From assembly GCA_019090455.1 (NCBI GenBank), contig JAHRWA010000030.1:62001-126000 (forward strand): a stretch of DNA of 64,000 nt, written 5' to 3'. Both the position numbers and the translations under genes were made by a program. Shown here piece by piece: positions 37,817-47,834 of this stretch; within the stretch, counting starts at the first letter, position 1, and every line of letters starts with the position of its first letter. Source of the stretch: Pseudomonadales bacterium (GTDB taxonomy: Bacteria > Pseudomonadota > Gammaproteobacteria > Pseudomonadales > DC-out160). The notes under the pieces were generated by a model, which worked only from the letters and a program-made list of their open reading frames with translations, made no database searches and had not been told where the DNA came from.

Positions 37817-38234
37817 TCAGTACAACCCCTCAAACTGCCACATCGAATCTGTATCAACTACTTCGTCCTCAACAACCTAGAATTAATAATCAAGAATTAA
37901 CCACTATCAACCAACAACACTTAAAAACATCTTTTCGATTAGCTGACCGGACTTCAATCTTACCTCAAACGCAGACTTACCCCAAAATACAGTGGTATCA
38001 AATAGAGGTCAGACATTTAAGCTGCAAGGAAAACACCACTCCCTTGCGTAACAAGACCCAAGCTCACCTCTTTAGTTCCATCACTTACGGAGTTCCCTCT
38101 TCTATTTCTCGATTTGCCTGGTAAAATAACGTTCCTATCAGAAAGTGTTCAGATCCATTCAAGATAGATTACGATTGCCAAATTTCGAACCCATAAATCT
38201 ATTGAAATGAGTCAGTTAGTGAAGGGCTACACCC
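37817..38234. other. Divergent intergenic region between rpoE and nadB
   Basis: The 418-base gap holds the rpoE promoter region (see 38052-38079) and the nadB promoter. Apart from the sigma-E match I see only short AT-rich direct repeats (AAGAATTAA-type) near 37880-37905. Confidence 0.5.
38052..38079 (-). promoter_or_regulatory. Sigma-E type promoter for rpoE
   Basis: On the minus strand GGAACTA (38079-38073) is followed by exactly 15 bases and GTCTTG (38057-38052). The E. coli consensus is GGAACTT-N15-GTCTAA, so ten of 13 positions agree including the spacing. It would give rpoE a leader of some 230 bases and positive autoregulation, which is known for rpoE and algU. Confidence 0.6.
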
Positions 38235-39839
38235 ATGAGTGCAATTTATCGGCATGACGTATTAGTCATTGGCAGTGGCGCAGCAGGACTATCCCTGGCT
38301 CTCAAGCTCGCTTCCAGCGCAAAGATTGCCGTTCTCAGCAAGGGCAGCCTAACTGCCGCTAATACTTTTTATGCTCAAGGCGGTGTAGCCGCTGTCATGG
38401 ATGAAGGCGACTCGCTGGATGCCCATGTCATCGACACGCTCACCGCTGGTGCTGGACTCTGCCATGAAGATGCCGTCCGAATCACCGTGGAAAACGGCCC
38501 TAAAGCCATTCATTGGCTAATCGAGCAAGGGGTTGCCTTCACCACAGAGCCCTCTCAAAACGGCGAAGAAAACTACCACCTCACCAAAGAAGGCGGCCAC
38601 AGCCATCGCAGGGTTATACACGCAGCAGACTCCACTGGATTAGCCATTTCGAACACCCTTATCGATAAAGTGAAAAATAACGCCAATATCGCATTGTTTG
38701 AAAACCGGGTGGCCGTGGACCTAGTCACCTCAGCAAAGCTCACCGGAAGCAAAAAAAACAACCGTGTTGTGGGCGCCTACGTGCTCAATAACATAACGGA
38801 TAGCATTGAAGTATTTCACGCTAAATTTGTAGTTCTGGCCACTGGCGGTGCCAGCAAAGCATATCTCTACACCAGCAATCCCGACATCGCCACCGGTGAT
38901 GGCCTTGCCATGGCATGGCGAGTAGGCTGCCGAGCTGCCAATATGGAATTCAACCAATTCCATCCCACCTGCCTTTATCACACGCAGGGTAGCTCCTTTC
39001 TCATCACAGAAGCCATTCGTGGGGAAGGAGGGAAATTGCGACTACCCAATGGCGATAGTTTTATGGAGCAATTTGATGAGCGTGCCGAACTTGCCCCGCG
39101 AGATATCGTCGCTCGTGCTATCGACCACGAGATGAAACGGTTGGGTATCGACTGCGTCTATTTGGACATCAGCCACAAATCATCTGACTTTATTCGAACT
39201 CACTTCCCTACTGTTTATGAACGTTGCTTATCCTTGGGCATCGACATTACAAAAGAACCTATCCCCGTAGTACCCGCTGCACATTATACTTGTGGCGGCA
39301 TAGTCACAGACCTCAATGGTCAAACGGACATAGCCGGTTTATACGCGATAGGCGAAACGGCATTCACGGGTTTACATGGCGCCAATCGAATGGCCAGTAA
39401 TTCCTTGTTAGAGTGTTTTGTCTTTGGCTTCGCTGCGGCGAAACAAATCAACGACCAACTCGACTCCGTCGATGCCCCACCCGAAATACCACGCTGGGAT
39501 GAAAGCCAGGTCACCGATTCTGACGAGGACGTGGTCATTTCCCATAACTGGGATGAGTTGCGTCGTTTAATGTGGGATTACGTGGGTATCGTGAGAACAG
39601 GTAAGCGACTACAAAGGGCAAGGAATCGAATCGAATTACTGCAACAAGAAATTCTCGAATACTATAGCCACTATAAAATAAGCAATGACCTAATAGAGCT
39701 TCGTAATTTAGTTCAGGTGGCTGAGCTCATTGTGCGCTGTGCGCAACAACGAAAAGAAAGCAGAGGGCTACACTACACCTTAGATTACCCCATCAAAATC
39801 GAACCGGCTAAAGACAGCTTACTTTTTCCTGACATATAG
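38235..39839 (+). CDS. nadB: L-aspartate oxidase NadB
   Basis: FAD enzyme that oxidises aspartate to iminoaspartate, the first step of de novo NAD synthesis. The 534 residues show the dinucleotide fold [15 protein letters not shown], the succinate-dehydrogenase-like [22 protein letters not shown], the catalytic [42 protein letters not shown] and the helical C-terminal domain. It faces rpoE. AAGGG precedes the ATG. Confidence 0.97.
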   Translation: MSAIYRHDVLVIGSGAAGLSLALKLASSAKIAVLSKGSLTAANTFYAQGGVAAVMDEGDSLDAHVIDTLTAGAGLCHEDAVRITVENGPKAIHWLIEQGVAFTTEPSQNGEENYHLTKEGGHSHRRVIHAADSTGLAISNTLIDKVKNNANIALFENRVAVDLVTSAKLTGSKKNNRVVGAYVLNNITDSIEVFHAKFVVLATGGASKAYLYTSNPDIATGDGLAMAWRVGCRAANMEFNQFHPTCLYHTQGSSFLITEAIRGEGGKLRLPNGDSFMEQFDERAELAPRDIVARAIDHEMKRLGIDCVYLDISHKSSDFIRTHFPTVYERCLSLGIDITKEPIPVVPAAHYTCGGIVTDLNGQTDIAGLYAIGETAFTGLHGANRMASNSLLECFVFGFAAAKQINDQLDSVDAPPEIPRWDESQVTDSDEDVVISHNWDELRRLMWDYVGIVRTGKRLQRARNRIELLQQEILEYYSHYKISNDLIELRNLVQVAELIVRCAQQRKESRGLHYTLDYPIKIEPAKDSLLFPDI

Positions 39840-39865
39840 CTTCTCCTAATTTATAGATACCCGAA

Positions 39866-40354
39866 TTAGGTGATATCCCCAAAACGAAGCCCAACTGCCA
39901 ATCGTCTCCACTCTGCCTTATCCACATTACGCTGGGTTAAAATCACTTTTTCTTTTCGAAACCCGCCGCGACTAAAAGTTAAAAACAAAGCATAAGGGGT
40001 GATCACAGAACTAGGATGCAGTGTCGCACGAATCGACTTCCCATCGGCGTAGTACAAGGCCCAACGTCCTTCGACCTGACTGTCATTAGCCTCTTCTTCA
40101 CTCTGCGTTTTCTCCAAGCATTTCAATCGAACGATTCGCCTAGACCTGGAGTAGCGAGTGTCGGTCAAAAGATTTTTTATAGTTCCCGCAATAACGCTAA
40201 CCATCACGACGCACAGCAACAACCAAAATACGCCTCCCTCTAAAGCCGACAAGAATAATCCGGCCAATGCCAAGCCATGCACTAAAAACAGAAAACAAAC
40301 CATTTCGGGTGCAACCCCAACCTCAAGATCGAGTTGCCAGTTTTTGAAGGACAA
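39866..40354 (-). CDS. ygfX: YgfX/CptA-like membrane protein
   Basis: About 162 residues with two membrane helices near the N terminus (about 18-60, FLFLVHGLALAGLFLSALEG and FWLLLCVVMVSVIAG) and a soluble C-terminal half (GRWALYYADGKSIRATL). It matches the YgfX family in layout and overlaps sdhE by 32 bases, as in E. coli. There YgfX was reported as a toxin and SdhE as its partner, but SdhE acts mainly in flavinylation, so the role is open. Confidence 0.8.
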   Translation of the reverse strand: MSFKNWQLDLEVGVAPEMVCFLFLVHGLALAGLFLSALEGGVFWLLLCVVMVSVIAGTIKNLLTDTRYSRSRRIVRLKCLEKTQSEEEANDSQVEGRWALYYADGKSIRATLHPSSVITPYALFLTFSRGGFRKEKVILTQRNVDKAEWRRLAVGLRFGDIT

Positions 40355-40583
40355 TTTCTACAATCTCCGCAAGGTCTTTATCATCTGGAATAGAGCGGTG
40401 AGTAAACCACTCAAACAAATCAGGGTCCTGCTCTTCAAGCAATTTGACGAACAACTGCTTTTCACTATCAGGGGCAGCAGTAAAAAAAAGTTCAAAATAA
40501 GGAAGTAGGATCACTTCAACCTCTTTGATTCCACGTCGACACTGCCACGCTAAATACCCCATATTCTGTGCTTTCGCCGTCAT
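40323..40583 (-). CDS. sdhE: FAD assembly factor SdhE
   Basis: Small five-helix protein that promotes covalent FAD attachment to SdhA. The 86 residues contain the diagnostic RRGIKEVEVILLPYFE (RGxxE motif) and end in a helical DKDLAEIVEIVLQKL. It overlaps ygfX and is divergent from ygfZ, the E. coli arrangement. Confidence 0.94.
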   Translation of the reverse strand: MTAKAQNMGYLAWQCRRGIKEVEVILLPYFELFFTAAPDSEKQLFVKLLEEQDPDLFEWFTHRSIPDDKDLAEIVEIVLQKLATRS

Positions 40584-40713
40584 TCTTTTTAACCCTTACT
40601 CTTGTTGGTTTAGCAAAATGTCCCGTATTATACGGTTATCATCCCGTTATTGGGGATATTTGCATTATAGACGCTCGATATAACGGGACTTAGATCTGAC
40701 TGGATTACAGAAG

Positions 40714-41859
40714 ATGGCAGCAAACAATCACTTATCATCAAATACAGAGTGGATCGAATACCTCATTCAACAAGGCGCCGATCTGAACGACGACACCCCA
40801 GTCAGTTTTGGAAACCCAAGCAAAGAGCGAGAAGTGGCAAGCTCCCTGGGTAACATCATCACTAACTTAGACCAAACTGGACTTTTAGAGGTAAAAGGTG
40901 AAGAGGCTCGTCAATTTCTTCAAGGCCAAATCACATCCGATTTGGACCTAGTTTCAACAGAGCTTGCGGCTTTAGGTTGTTACGTCAATCTACAAGGACG
41001 TGCCATCGCTTCATTTCGAGTAATCCAACTGGATGATCAAGATGGCAAGGATAGTATCCCCTGCTTTTTACTCTCGATGCCTATATCATTAGTCCCTATC
41101 GTGATGGCCCGATTACAGAAATATATTGTATTTTCAAAAGCGGAATTACAAGACGTTAGTAGCCAATGGATTAAGCTTGGCCTGTCTGGTCCCGATGCCA
41201 GTCAGTTTATTCAAACCGAATTCAACACCGCCCTCAATAACGAGAACTGTCCTACCAACACCACATTTCAAGATGAGGGTCGCTTAGCTGTAACCCTTTC
41301 TTCAGCATTATGTCCTCGTTATGAAATCTATTGTAACAACGCAGCCAACGCCACTAAGCTTTGGCAAGCTTGGAGCAAAACCAGCACTCCGGTAGGATCA
41401 ATTAACTGGTTATTACAAGATATTCGATCTGGTGATGCTGCAATTACAGAAATAGTCTCAGAGGCGGTAATGCCTGCCGAATTGGGTTATGACCGCAATG
41501 GCGGCATCAGCTTTACCAAAGGTTGCTATACCGGCCAAGAGATCGTCGCTCGATTGCATTATAAAGGCACCCCAAAACAAGACTTGTACCTTATTAAAAT
41601 TGATTTTGATCTTAATAAAGCTGGCTTTGATAAGATCAATGTTGAAAATAATGATCTCACTGTTTTCGATAGTGGCACGAAAGTCACCTTAAGCGAAAAC
41701 CTCAACACTGTAGTGGGTACTATTATCAGTGCAGCACCCGCTTCGTCAAACAGCATTGAATGTCTCGCGGTTCTTAAAATAGCGAAAGCTGAATCAGCCA
41801 ATCTAGGCGTCGACTCCACTCCCGTCACTGTGCTCAAGAGAATCTATTCCTTTAGCTAA
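40714..41859 (+). CDS. ygfZ: Folate-dependent Fe-S protein YgfZ
   Basis: Tetrahydrofolate-binding protein related to GcvT that assists repair or assembly of some Fe-S enzymes, including MiaB. The 381-residue product carries the signature KGCYTGQE at about 269-276 with the conserved cysteine, and FLQGQITSD in the N-terminal part. It is divergent from sdhE-ygfX. Confidence 0.93.
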   Translation: MAANNHLSSNTEWIEYLIQQGADLNDDTPVSFGNPSKEREVASSLGNIITNLDQTGLLEVKGEEARQFLQGQITSDLDLVSTELAALGCYVNLQGRAIASFRVIQLDDQDGKDSIPCFLLSMPISLVPIVMARLQKYIVFSKAELQDVSSQWIKLGLSGPDASQFIQTEFNTALNNENCPTNTTFQDEGRLAVTLSSALCPRYEIYCNNAANATKLWQAWSKTSTPVGSINWLLQDIRSGDAAITEIVSEAVMPAELGYDRNGGISFTKGCYTGQEIVARLHYKGTPKQDLYLIKIDFDLNKAGFDKINVENNDLTVFDSGTKVTLSENLNTVVGTIISAAPASSNSIECLAVLKIAKAESANLGVDSTPVTVLKRIYSFS

Positions 41860-42029
41860 CCCTAAAAACAATATCTCACCTGCTTTACCGATATTCATGA
41901 GGCATCCCCAAATATACCCTATGCTAAAAAATACACGTCTGTCGCTTCCTCAATGACACGGCATTTTTAGCTAATGGTATGCTTAGTGAAGCAGATGAGG
42001 AGGCGCTAACGCTTTTGGAGAAGAAGCCT

Positions 42030-42866
42030 ATGTCTGCCTTGGCACATGCACTCGCCACCGATATCATTAACACGATTAAAAAGGACCGGTTAGTCCTCCC
42101 CACGCTGCCTGAAGTTGCTCTAAAGGTGAGAGAAGCAGCAGAAGATCCCGATGTTTGTGCCGCCAGTCTCTCAAAAGTTGTGGAAAATGATACGGCTTTA
42201 ACCGCTCGCATTATAAAAGTAGCCAATAGCCCCTTACTAAGAACCAACAGCGCAGTTGAAGATTTAAAAATGGCGATTAACCGTCTCGGTATCACCTTTA
42301 CGGCAAACCTCATTACCGGATTGGCAATGGAGCAAATGTTCCAAGCCACTTCAGATAAAGTCGATAACATCATGCGTGAGGTGTGGTCACATAGCACCGA
42401 AGTCGCCGGCATCTCTCACGTGCTGTGCAGGCACTACACAAAGCTCAAACCCGATCAGGCGACACTCGCTGGATTAGTCCACGAAATTGGTATCTTACCC
42501 ATACTCACTTACGTCGAAAGTCACGATTCTCAGTTAGATGATGATGCCTTGGATGAAGTCATCAAACTAATTCACCCCAAAATCGGATCTGCCATTCTAA
42601 AGCACTGGGATTTCCCAGAGGAATTGATAGACGTTCCTTCACAATATCTTAATTTCAAGCGCAATATAGAGGGTAAACCCGACTACGTTGACGTGGTGAT
42701 GGTGGCTAATTTACAAAGTCATTTAAATAAAGAGCATCCCTATAACGATTTGGATTGGTCCTCCATACCCGCTTTTCAGAAATTAGGATTAGACGCCGAT
42801 GTGGACTCTCAGGAATCGCAGGATCTCTCGCAAGAAATGGCAGACGCAATGAACCTCCTCAAATAA
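42030..42866 (+). CDS. HDOD domain protein
   Basis: Signalling-type protein with an HDOD domain, a relative of HD hydrolases usually lacking activity. In about 278 residues the pattern is clear: LPTLPEVALKVREAAEDPDV, ALTARIIKVANSPLL, AINRLGITFTANLI and LAGLVHEIGILPIL, where the metal HD pair is replaced by HE. I start at 42030 (MSALAHAL), nine bases after GGAG, rather than at 41979, which lacks a ribosome site. Output and partner are unknown. Confidence 0.85.
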   Translation: MSALAHALATDIINTIKKDRLVLPTLPEVALKVREAAEDPDVCAASLSKVVENDTALTARIIKVANSPLLRTNSAVEDLKMAINRLGITFTANLITGLAMEQMFQATSDKVDNIMREVWSHSTEVAGISHVLCRHYTKLKPDQATLAGLVHEIGILPILTYVESHDSQLDDDALDEVIKLIHPKIGSAILKHWDFPEELIDVPSQYLNFKRNIEGKPDYVDVVMVANLQSHLNKEHPYNDLDWSSIPAFQKLGLDADVDSQESQDLSQEMADAMNLLK

Positions 42867-43173
42867 GGGTCCATTGAAACAGACCTTCTGTAATTTCAAT
42901 AATTTTAGGTCCGATAAACATAGAACTTATAAACATAGGCCCAAAAACAGGGTGCACCCTGACAAAGTTCATGTTTCACCCATCGCCTCATCATCCCCAT
43001 TTCATTTATCAGCCTAGGGCATGTAATATGGCGCCCCACTACGACACTATCCCAGCAAGATACCTCGTCATCAGTATCAGTAGGCACATCATTAGATTTT
43101 CAGTGTAAAAGGGCGATAGCCCTACCTGGCCTAAAACTGGGACCCTGAAGTTAGGTAATGTGAATTCAGCACC

Positions 43174-43187
43174 TTGATTTACATCAC
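43174..43187. promoter_or_regulatory. FNR/ANR-like box upstream of icmF
   Basis: TTGAT-TTAC-ATCAC matches the FNR/ANR consensus TTGAT-N4-ATCAA at nine of ten fixed positions. It lies about 88 bases before the icmF start. A chance match is possible. Confidence 0.35.
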
Positions 43188-43219
43188 ATTCTTTAAATTC
43201 CCCATAATTGAAACTGTCT

Positions 43220-43261
43220 GATCAAAACCTGCAGATCTAAACCCTCAGATCTAAACAAGAG
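43220..43261. repeat. Three 14-bp tandem repeats in the icmF leader
   Basis: GATCAAAACCTGCA, GATCTAAACCCTCA and GATCTAAACAAGAG follow each other without gap at 43220, 43234 and 43248. They end 13 bases before the ATG and would be in the mRNA leader, close to the ribosome site. Confidence 0.7.
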
Positions 43262-43274
43262 GCACAGCAATAAC

Positions 43275-46200
43275 ATGAGCACGACTATGGACACCACAAG
43301 ATACCAACTTAAAAACAAGGTGAGAATTGTCACCGCTGCGTCTCTATTCGACGGACACGATGCTTCAATCAATATCATGCGCCGAATACTGCAAGCCAGC
43401 GGCACTGAGGTCATACACTTAGGCCACGATCGCGGCGTTAAAGAAGTGGTGGATTGCGCCATTCAAGAAGATGCCAATGCCATTGCCATGACCTCCTATC
43501 AAGGTGGCCACAATGAGTACTTCAAGTACATGATCGATTTGTTAAAGGAGCGCGGCGCAGAACATATCAAAATAGTCGGGGGGGGTGGTGGCGTTATTTT
43601 GCCTGATGAAATTCAGATGCTACAGGACTACGGGGTCACCCGCCTGTATTCACCAGACGATGGTCGCGAGCTAGGCTTGCAAGGCATGATCGATGACATG
43701 CTTAAACGCTGCGATTATGCCAAAGGGCGTGATGCAACCGCTGCAGATATCGCCAAATTAGCTGAACGTAATTCACTATCTATTGCTCGTCTTATTTCAG
43801 CTGCTGAAAATGAACCGGAACTATCAGAACCATTGTTAGCGGAGATACACAAACTAGCAGAAAAAAGTACGACACCTGTATTGGGAATCACGGGTACCGG
43901 CGGCGCAGGGAAATCCTCTTTAGTCGACGAACTCATTCGTCGCTTTCTGATGGATACCGAAGATCGCACCATCGCCATCATCTCTGTTGATCCATCAAAA
44001 CGTAAAACCGGTGGCGCACTGCTTGGCGACCGAATTCGCATGAATGCCATTAACAGCGATCGTGTTTATATGCGCTCTCTTGCCACACGACAATCCAATC
44101 TCGCGCTTTCCGTTCATGTAAAAGAAGCATTACAAATACTCAAGGCTGCACAATTTGATCTCATCATTTTGGAAACTTCCGGAATAGGACAATCTGATAC
44201 GGAAATCGAAGAACATTCAGACGTCAGCCTCTACGTCATGACACCGGAATATGGCGCAGCTACACAGCTCGAAAAAATTGATATGCTGGATTTTGCGGAT
44301 ATCATCGCCATTAACAAATCGGATAAACGCGGTGCTGAAGATGCGCTTCGCGACGTCATCAAACAATACAAAAGAAATCATGAAGTCTTCGAGGCAGGAG
44401 ATGATGAAGTTCCCGTCTTCGGCACCATCGCTTCGCAATTTAATGACCGAGGTATGACTGCACTCTACAACAAAATCATCGAGACACTATCCGAAAAAAC
44501 CAGTATTAAAGTCACACCCGGATTACCCTTAGATGGAACAGCATCCGGGAAAAGCAGCGTACTACCCGCCAAACGCATACGTTACTTATCAGAGATCGCG
44601 GAAAACAATCGCAGCTACGACCTCTGGAGCGAAAAGCAAAGCAAAGTGGCCCAGAGGCTCTACGGCATTCAACAAACTATCGATTCCGTACAAGAGCTTG
44701 ATGCCTCCAAACCGAACTCGACTGATAATAATGCCGCCCTACTAGAGCAGCTGCAAACACTGTACAAACAAGTGGAATTGGATCTAGACCCAAAGAACAA
44801 ACAGATTATTGAAACCTGGCCCGAGAAAGTAAAAAGCTATAAAGACCCGCTCTTCACTTTTTCGGTTCGAGGCAAAGAAATTTCCATCGAAACACATTCC
44901 AAGTCTCTCTCTAGCACACGAATCCCCAAAATTTCATTACCAAAATACGAGGCGTGGGGAGATTTATTAAAATGGAATTTACAAGAAAATGTACCCGGTG
45001 AATTCCCCTACACTTCAGGCCTGTTCAATTTTAAGCGCGAGGGCGAAGACCCAACGCGAATGTTTGCCGGAGAAGGTGGCCCCGAGCGTACCAATCGACG
45101 TTTTCATTATGTCTCCCTAGGCATGCCGGCAAAGCGTTTATCAACCGCCTTTGATTCCGTCACCTTATACGGTAACGATCCAGGACGACGACCCGACATA
45201 CTCGGAAAAATCGGCAACTCTGGCGTTTCAGTTTGTTGCTTAGACGACGCTAAAAAACTCTACTCCGGATTTGATCTTGCGGACCCCAAAACATCAGTAT
45301 CCATGACCATAAACGGTCCTGCTCCTATAATGCTAGGCTTTTTCCTCAATGCCGCCATCGATCAGCAGTGTGAACTCCACATAAAAGAAAATGGCTTAGA
45401 ATCCGAAATCGAGAAAAAAATCGCCTCTATTTATGCCAAGAAAGGCGTAGTGAGACCCGCATACCAAGGTGACCTACCGGAAGGCAATGATGGTTTGGGA
45501 TTAATGTTGCTAGGCGTTACCGGCGACGAAGTTCTACCGTTAGAAACTTACAATAAAATAAAGGAGAGTACGCTCAAACAAGTTCGCGGCACCGTACAAG
45601 CCGACATACTCAAAGAAGATCAAGCGCAAAACACTTGTATCTTTTCAACCGAATTCGCCATGCGATTAATGGGCGATGTGCAAGAATATTTTATTGATAA
45701 CGGTATTCGCAATTTTTATTCTGTCTCGATTTCGGGATACCACATCGCGGAAGCCGGAGCCAACCCCATTACTCAGTTGGCACTAACACTCGCCAATGGT
45801 TTTACATTTGTTGAGTATTACCTTAGCCGAGGTTTGGACATCAATGAATTTGGCCCTAACTTATCTTTCTTTTTCTCCAATGGTGTCGATCCAGAATATG
45901 CAGTGATAGGCCGAGTAGCTAGACGTATTTGGGCTAAGGCAATGAAGCACAAGTACAACGCCAATGATCGTTCACAAATGCTGAAATATCACATTCAAAC
46001 TTCTGGCCGCTCTCTGCATGCCCAAGAAATTGATTTTAACGATATTCGAACCACATTGCAGGCCCTTTACGCCATTTACGACAATTGTAATTCCTTGCAT
46101 ACCAATGCGTTCGATGAAGCCATCACTACGCCCACTGAAGATAGTGTTCGTCGTGCCATGGCTATACAACTTATCATCAATAGAGAGCTTGGTCTGGCGA

Positions 46201-46685
46201 AAAATGAAAACCCAATCCAAGGCGCATTTATTATAGAAGAGTTAACCGAGCTAGTTGAAGAAGCGGTACTATTGGAATTTGACCGCATTACGGAACGCGG
46301 TGGTGTGCTAGGTGCGATGGAAACCATGTACCAGCGCAGCAAAATCCAAGAAGAAAGTATGTATTACGAACATCAAAAACACACGGGAGAATACCCCATC
46401 ATCGGTGTGAACACTTTCTTAAGTGCAAAAGGATCACCCACCATCATTCCGCAAGAAGTCATTCGTGCAACCGAGGAAGAAAAAGATTATCAAATCAGCA
46501 TGCTGGGTGAATTGCACAAAGGCAACATATCGACGGTAACGGAACAACTCAAACAATTACAAGCCACCGCGATCAAACAAGAAAATGTATTCGCAGTTAT
46601 GATCGAAGCCTGTAAAGTCAGCTCCATGGGACAGATCATTAATGCTCTCTTTGAAGTCGGTGGCCAATACCGACGTAACATGTAA
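43275..46685 (+). CDS. icmF: Fused isobutyryl-CoA mutase IcmF
   Basis: Adenosylcobalamin enzyme interconverting isobutyryl-CoA and n-butyryl-CoA, with a built-in G-protein chaperone. The 1136 residues show the IcmF fusion in order: B12-binding domain (about 15-145, [12 protein letters not shown]), MeaI-type GTPase ([12 protein letters not shown] near 204-214, then [20 protein letters not shown] and NKSDKRG), a linker, and the mutase barrel (about 560-1125, [26 protein letters not shown] and [14 protein letters not shown]). A phenylalanine in GLFNFKR, where methylmalonyl-CoA mutase has tyrosine by my alignment, supports isobutyryl-CoA or a related acyl-CoA (e.g. pivalyl-CoA) as substrate. An acuI-type reductase follows after 15 bases. 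Confidence 0.95.
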   Translation: MSTTMDTTRYQLKNKVRIVTAASLFDGHDASINIMRRILQASGTEVIHLGHDRGVKEVVDCAIQEDANAIAMTSYQGGHNEYFKYMIDLLKERGAEHIKIVGGGGGVILPDEIQMLQDYGVTRLYSPDDGRELGLQGMIDDMLKRCDYAKGRDATAADIAKLAERNSLSIARLISAAENEPELSEPLLAEIHKLAEKSTTPVLGITGTGGAGKSSLVDELIRRFLMDTEDRTIAIISVDPSKRKTGGALLGDRIRMNAINSDRVYMRSLATRQSNLALSVHVKEALQILKAAQFDLIILETSGIGQSDTEIEEHSDVSLYVMTPEYGAATQLEKIDMLDFADIIAINKSDKRGAEDALRDVIKQYKRNHEVFEAGDDEVPVFGTIASQFNDRGMTALYNKIIETLSEKTSIKVTPGLPLDGTASGKSSVLPAKRIRYLSEIAENNRSYDLWSEKQSKVAQRLYGIQQTIDSVQELDASKPNSTDNNAALLEQLQTLYKQVELDLDPKNKQIIETWPEKVKSYKDPLFTFSVRGKEISIETHSKSLSSTRIPKISLPKYEAWGDLLKWNLQENVPGEFPYTSGLFNFKREGEDPTRMFAGEGGPERTNRRFHYVSLGMPAKRLSTAFDSVTLYGNDPGRRPDILGKIGNSGVSVCCLDDAKKLYSGFDLADPKTSVSMTINGPAPIMLGFFLNAAIDQQCELHIKENGLESEIEKKIASIYAKKGVVRPAYQGDLPEGNDGLGLMLLGVTGDEVLPLETYNKIKESTLKQVRGTVQADILKEDQAQNTCIFSTEFAMRLMGDVQEYFIDNGIRNFYSVSISGYHIAEAGANPITQLALTLANGFTFVEYYLSRGLDINEFGPNLSFFFSNGVDPEYAVIGRVARRIWAKAMKHKYNANDRSQMLKYHIQTSGRSLHAQEIDFNDIRTTLQALYAIYDNCNSLHTNAFDEAITTPTEDSVRRAMAIQLIINRELGLAKNENPIQGAFIIEELTELVEEAVLLEFDRITERGGVLGAMETMYQRSKIQEESMYYEHQKHTGEYPIIGVNTFLSAKGSPTIIPQEVIRATEEEKDYQISMLGELHKGNISTVTEQLKQLQATAIKQENVFAVMIEACKVSSMGQIINALFEVGGQYRRNM

Positions 46686-46700
46686 CAGGGAATTTTATCA

Positions 46701-47714
46701 ATGAGCACTTTCAAAGCATTTCGAATTCATAACAACCCTGCAAAAGACGGCAAGCAAGTCATCGAAGCGGGCTTTGAGCAACTGAGCATTAACGATCTCT
46801 CCGCTGGAGAGGTGGTGATAAAAGTCTCTTACTCAGATATCAATTATAAAGATGCATTAGCGGCAACGGGCAAAGGGAGAATTCTTCGACAATACCCTTT
46901 AGTTAGCGGCATCGACTTATCCGGTATAGTAGAGAGCAGCGAAGATTCGCGTTTTAAGGGCGGAGATAAAGTCCTAGTCTGCGGCGCGCAACTCTCTGAG
47001 ATTTATGACGGCGGCTATGCGGAATATGCACGTATAAAAGCAGATTCCGTTGTTCCTCTACCTGAAGGCATTAGTCTTCGTGACGCCATGGCATTAGGCA
47101 CCGCGGGATACACTGCTGCCATCGCAGTACAACGAATGGAAGATAACGGGCAAATCCCTGAACGAGGCCCTATCGTTGTCACAGGAGCAACCGGTGGTGT
47201 GGGTAGCATTGCGATCAATATGTTATCCGGTCTGGGATATGAAGTACTCGCTTTCACCGGCAAGCCGGAGCAAGAAAGCTACCTGAAGGCATTAGGGGCA
47301 AGCAAACTTCTGCTCAGAAATGAAATTGATATGAGTGGCAAGAAGCCTATGGAAAAAGCCCAATGGGGTGGAGCCGTTGATAATGTCGGGGGAGAAACGC
47401 TGGCTTGGCTTACTCGGACAGTAGTCCCTTGGGGTAATATTGCTTCCATTGGATTGGCGGGCGGTGTGACACTAGAAACCACGGTAATGCCCTTTATCTT
47501 GCGTGGCGTTAGTCTACTCGGCATCAACTCTATAGAAATGCCGTTATCCGTCAGAGACAGAGCTTGGCAACGACTTGCTAGCGATCTTAAGCCGTCTCAA
47601 TTATCACTGATTGCACCACGTACGATTACCTTTGACGACTTGCCTGGTGCGTTTGACGATTATATTAACGGTAAGGTCACCGGTCGAACCGTCGTAGCTA
47701 TTAATCCCGAGTAG
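46701..47714 (+). CDS. acuI: Acrylyl-CoA reductase AcuI / YhdH family oxidoreductase
   Basis: NADPH-dependent medium-chain reductase of the YhdH/YhfP group; AcuI reduces acrylyl-CoA to propionyl-CoA. The 337 residues show the zinc-less MDR fold: SYSDINYKDALAATGKG, PLVSGIDLSGIVESS, GTAGYTAAIAV, the NADPH loop VTGATGGVGSIAINML and LRGVSLLGINSIEMP. The gene follows icmF by 15 bases, so a role in short-chain acyl-CoA conversion is likely; the true substrate is not certain. A short direct repeat spans its stop and a perfect hairpin follows. Confidence 0.88.
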   Translation: MSTFKAFRIHNNPAKDGKQVIEAGFEQLSINDLSAGEVVIKVSYSDINYKDALAATGKGRILRQYPLVSGIDLSGIVESSEDSRFKGGDKVLVCGAQLSEIYDGGYAEYARIKADSVVPLPEGISLRDAMALGTAGYTAAIAVQRMEDNGQIPERGPIVVTGATGGVGSIAINMLSGLGYEVLAFTGKPEQESYLKALGASKLLLRNEIDMSGKKPMEKAQWGGAVDNVGGETLAWLTRTVVPWGNIASIGLAGGVTLETTVMPFILRGVSLLGINSIEMPLSVRDRAWQRLASDLKPSQLSLIAPRTITFDDLPGAFDDYINGKVTGRTVVAINPE

Positions 47715-47728
47715 TAATCAATCCTGAG
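47703..47728. repeat. 17-bp-spaced direct repeat across the acuI stop codon
   Basis: AATCCCGAG (47703-47711) and AATCCTGAG (47720-47728) are 17 bases apart with the TAG stop between. It is short and could be chance, but fits the pattern seen at fpr, cysM and rpoE. Confidence 0.4.
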
Positions 47729-47739
47729 CCATGATATAG

Positions 47740-47789
47740 AATGTTTCCTCTGATTGAACAAGCGAGCGAGTTCAATCAGAGGAAACATT
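47740..47789. repeat. Perfect 20-bp inverted repeat with 10-base loop between acuI and the VOC gene
   Basis: AATGTTTCCTCTGATTGAAC (47740-47759) and its exact reverse complement (47770-47789) flank AAGCGAGCGA. The RNA would form a very stable hairpin on either strand, but no U-run follows on the plus strand (GCAAAACC) or on the minus strand (CTATATC), so it is not a standard intrinsic terminator. It could be an mRNA-stabilising or processing structure, or a small mobile or recombination element. Confidence 0.8.
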
Positions 47790-47834
47790 GCAAAACCATA
47801 AACCCCAGGATTCAAGGAATAGAGGACCGATAAA

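Larger units (their letters stand above)
42867..43274. other. Upstream region of icmF
   Basis: This 408-base gap contains an inverted repeat AATGTGA (43157-43163) / TCACATT (43184-43190), an FNR/ANR-like box overlapping it, and three 14-bp tandem repeats next to the icmF start. I looked for a cobalamin riboswitch because IcmF needs B12 and did not find its conserved box. Confidence 0.5.

Noticed and set aside
42905-43087. 60-residue minus-strand open frame upstream of icmF
   Set aside because: No ribosome site, odd composition, no family resemblance.
42867-43274. Cobalamin riboswitch upstream of icmF
   Set aside because: I looked for the conserved B12 box and the GCCACTG-type core and found no convincing match; only a covariance-model search could settle it.
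47740-47789. Intrinsic terminator of icmF-acuI
   Set aside because: The stem is perfect but neither side carries a T-run; the real terminator of the region is at 48221-48255.
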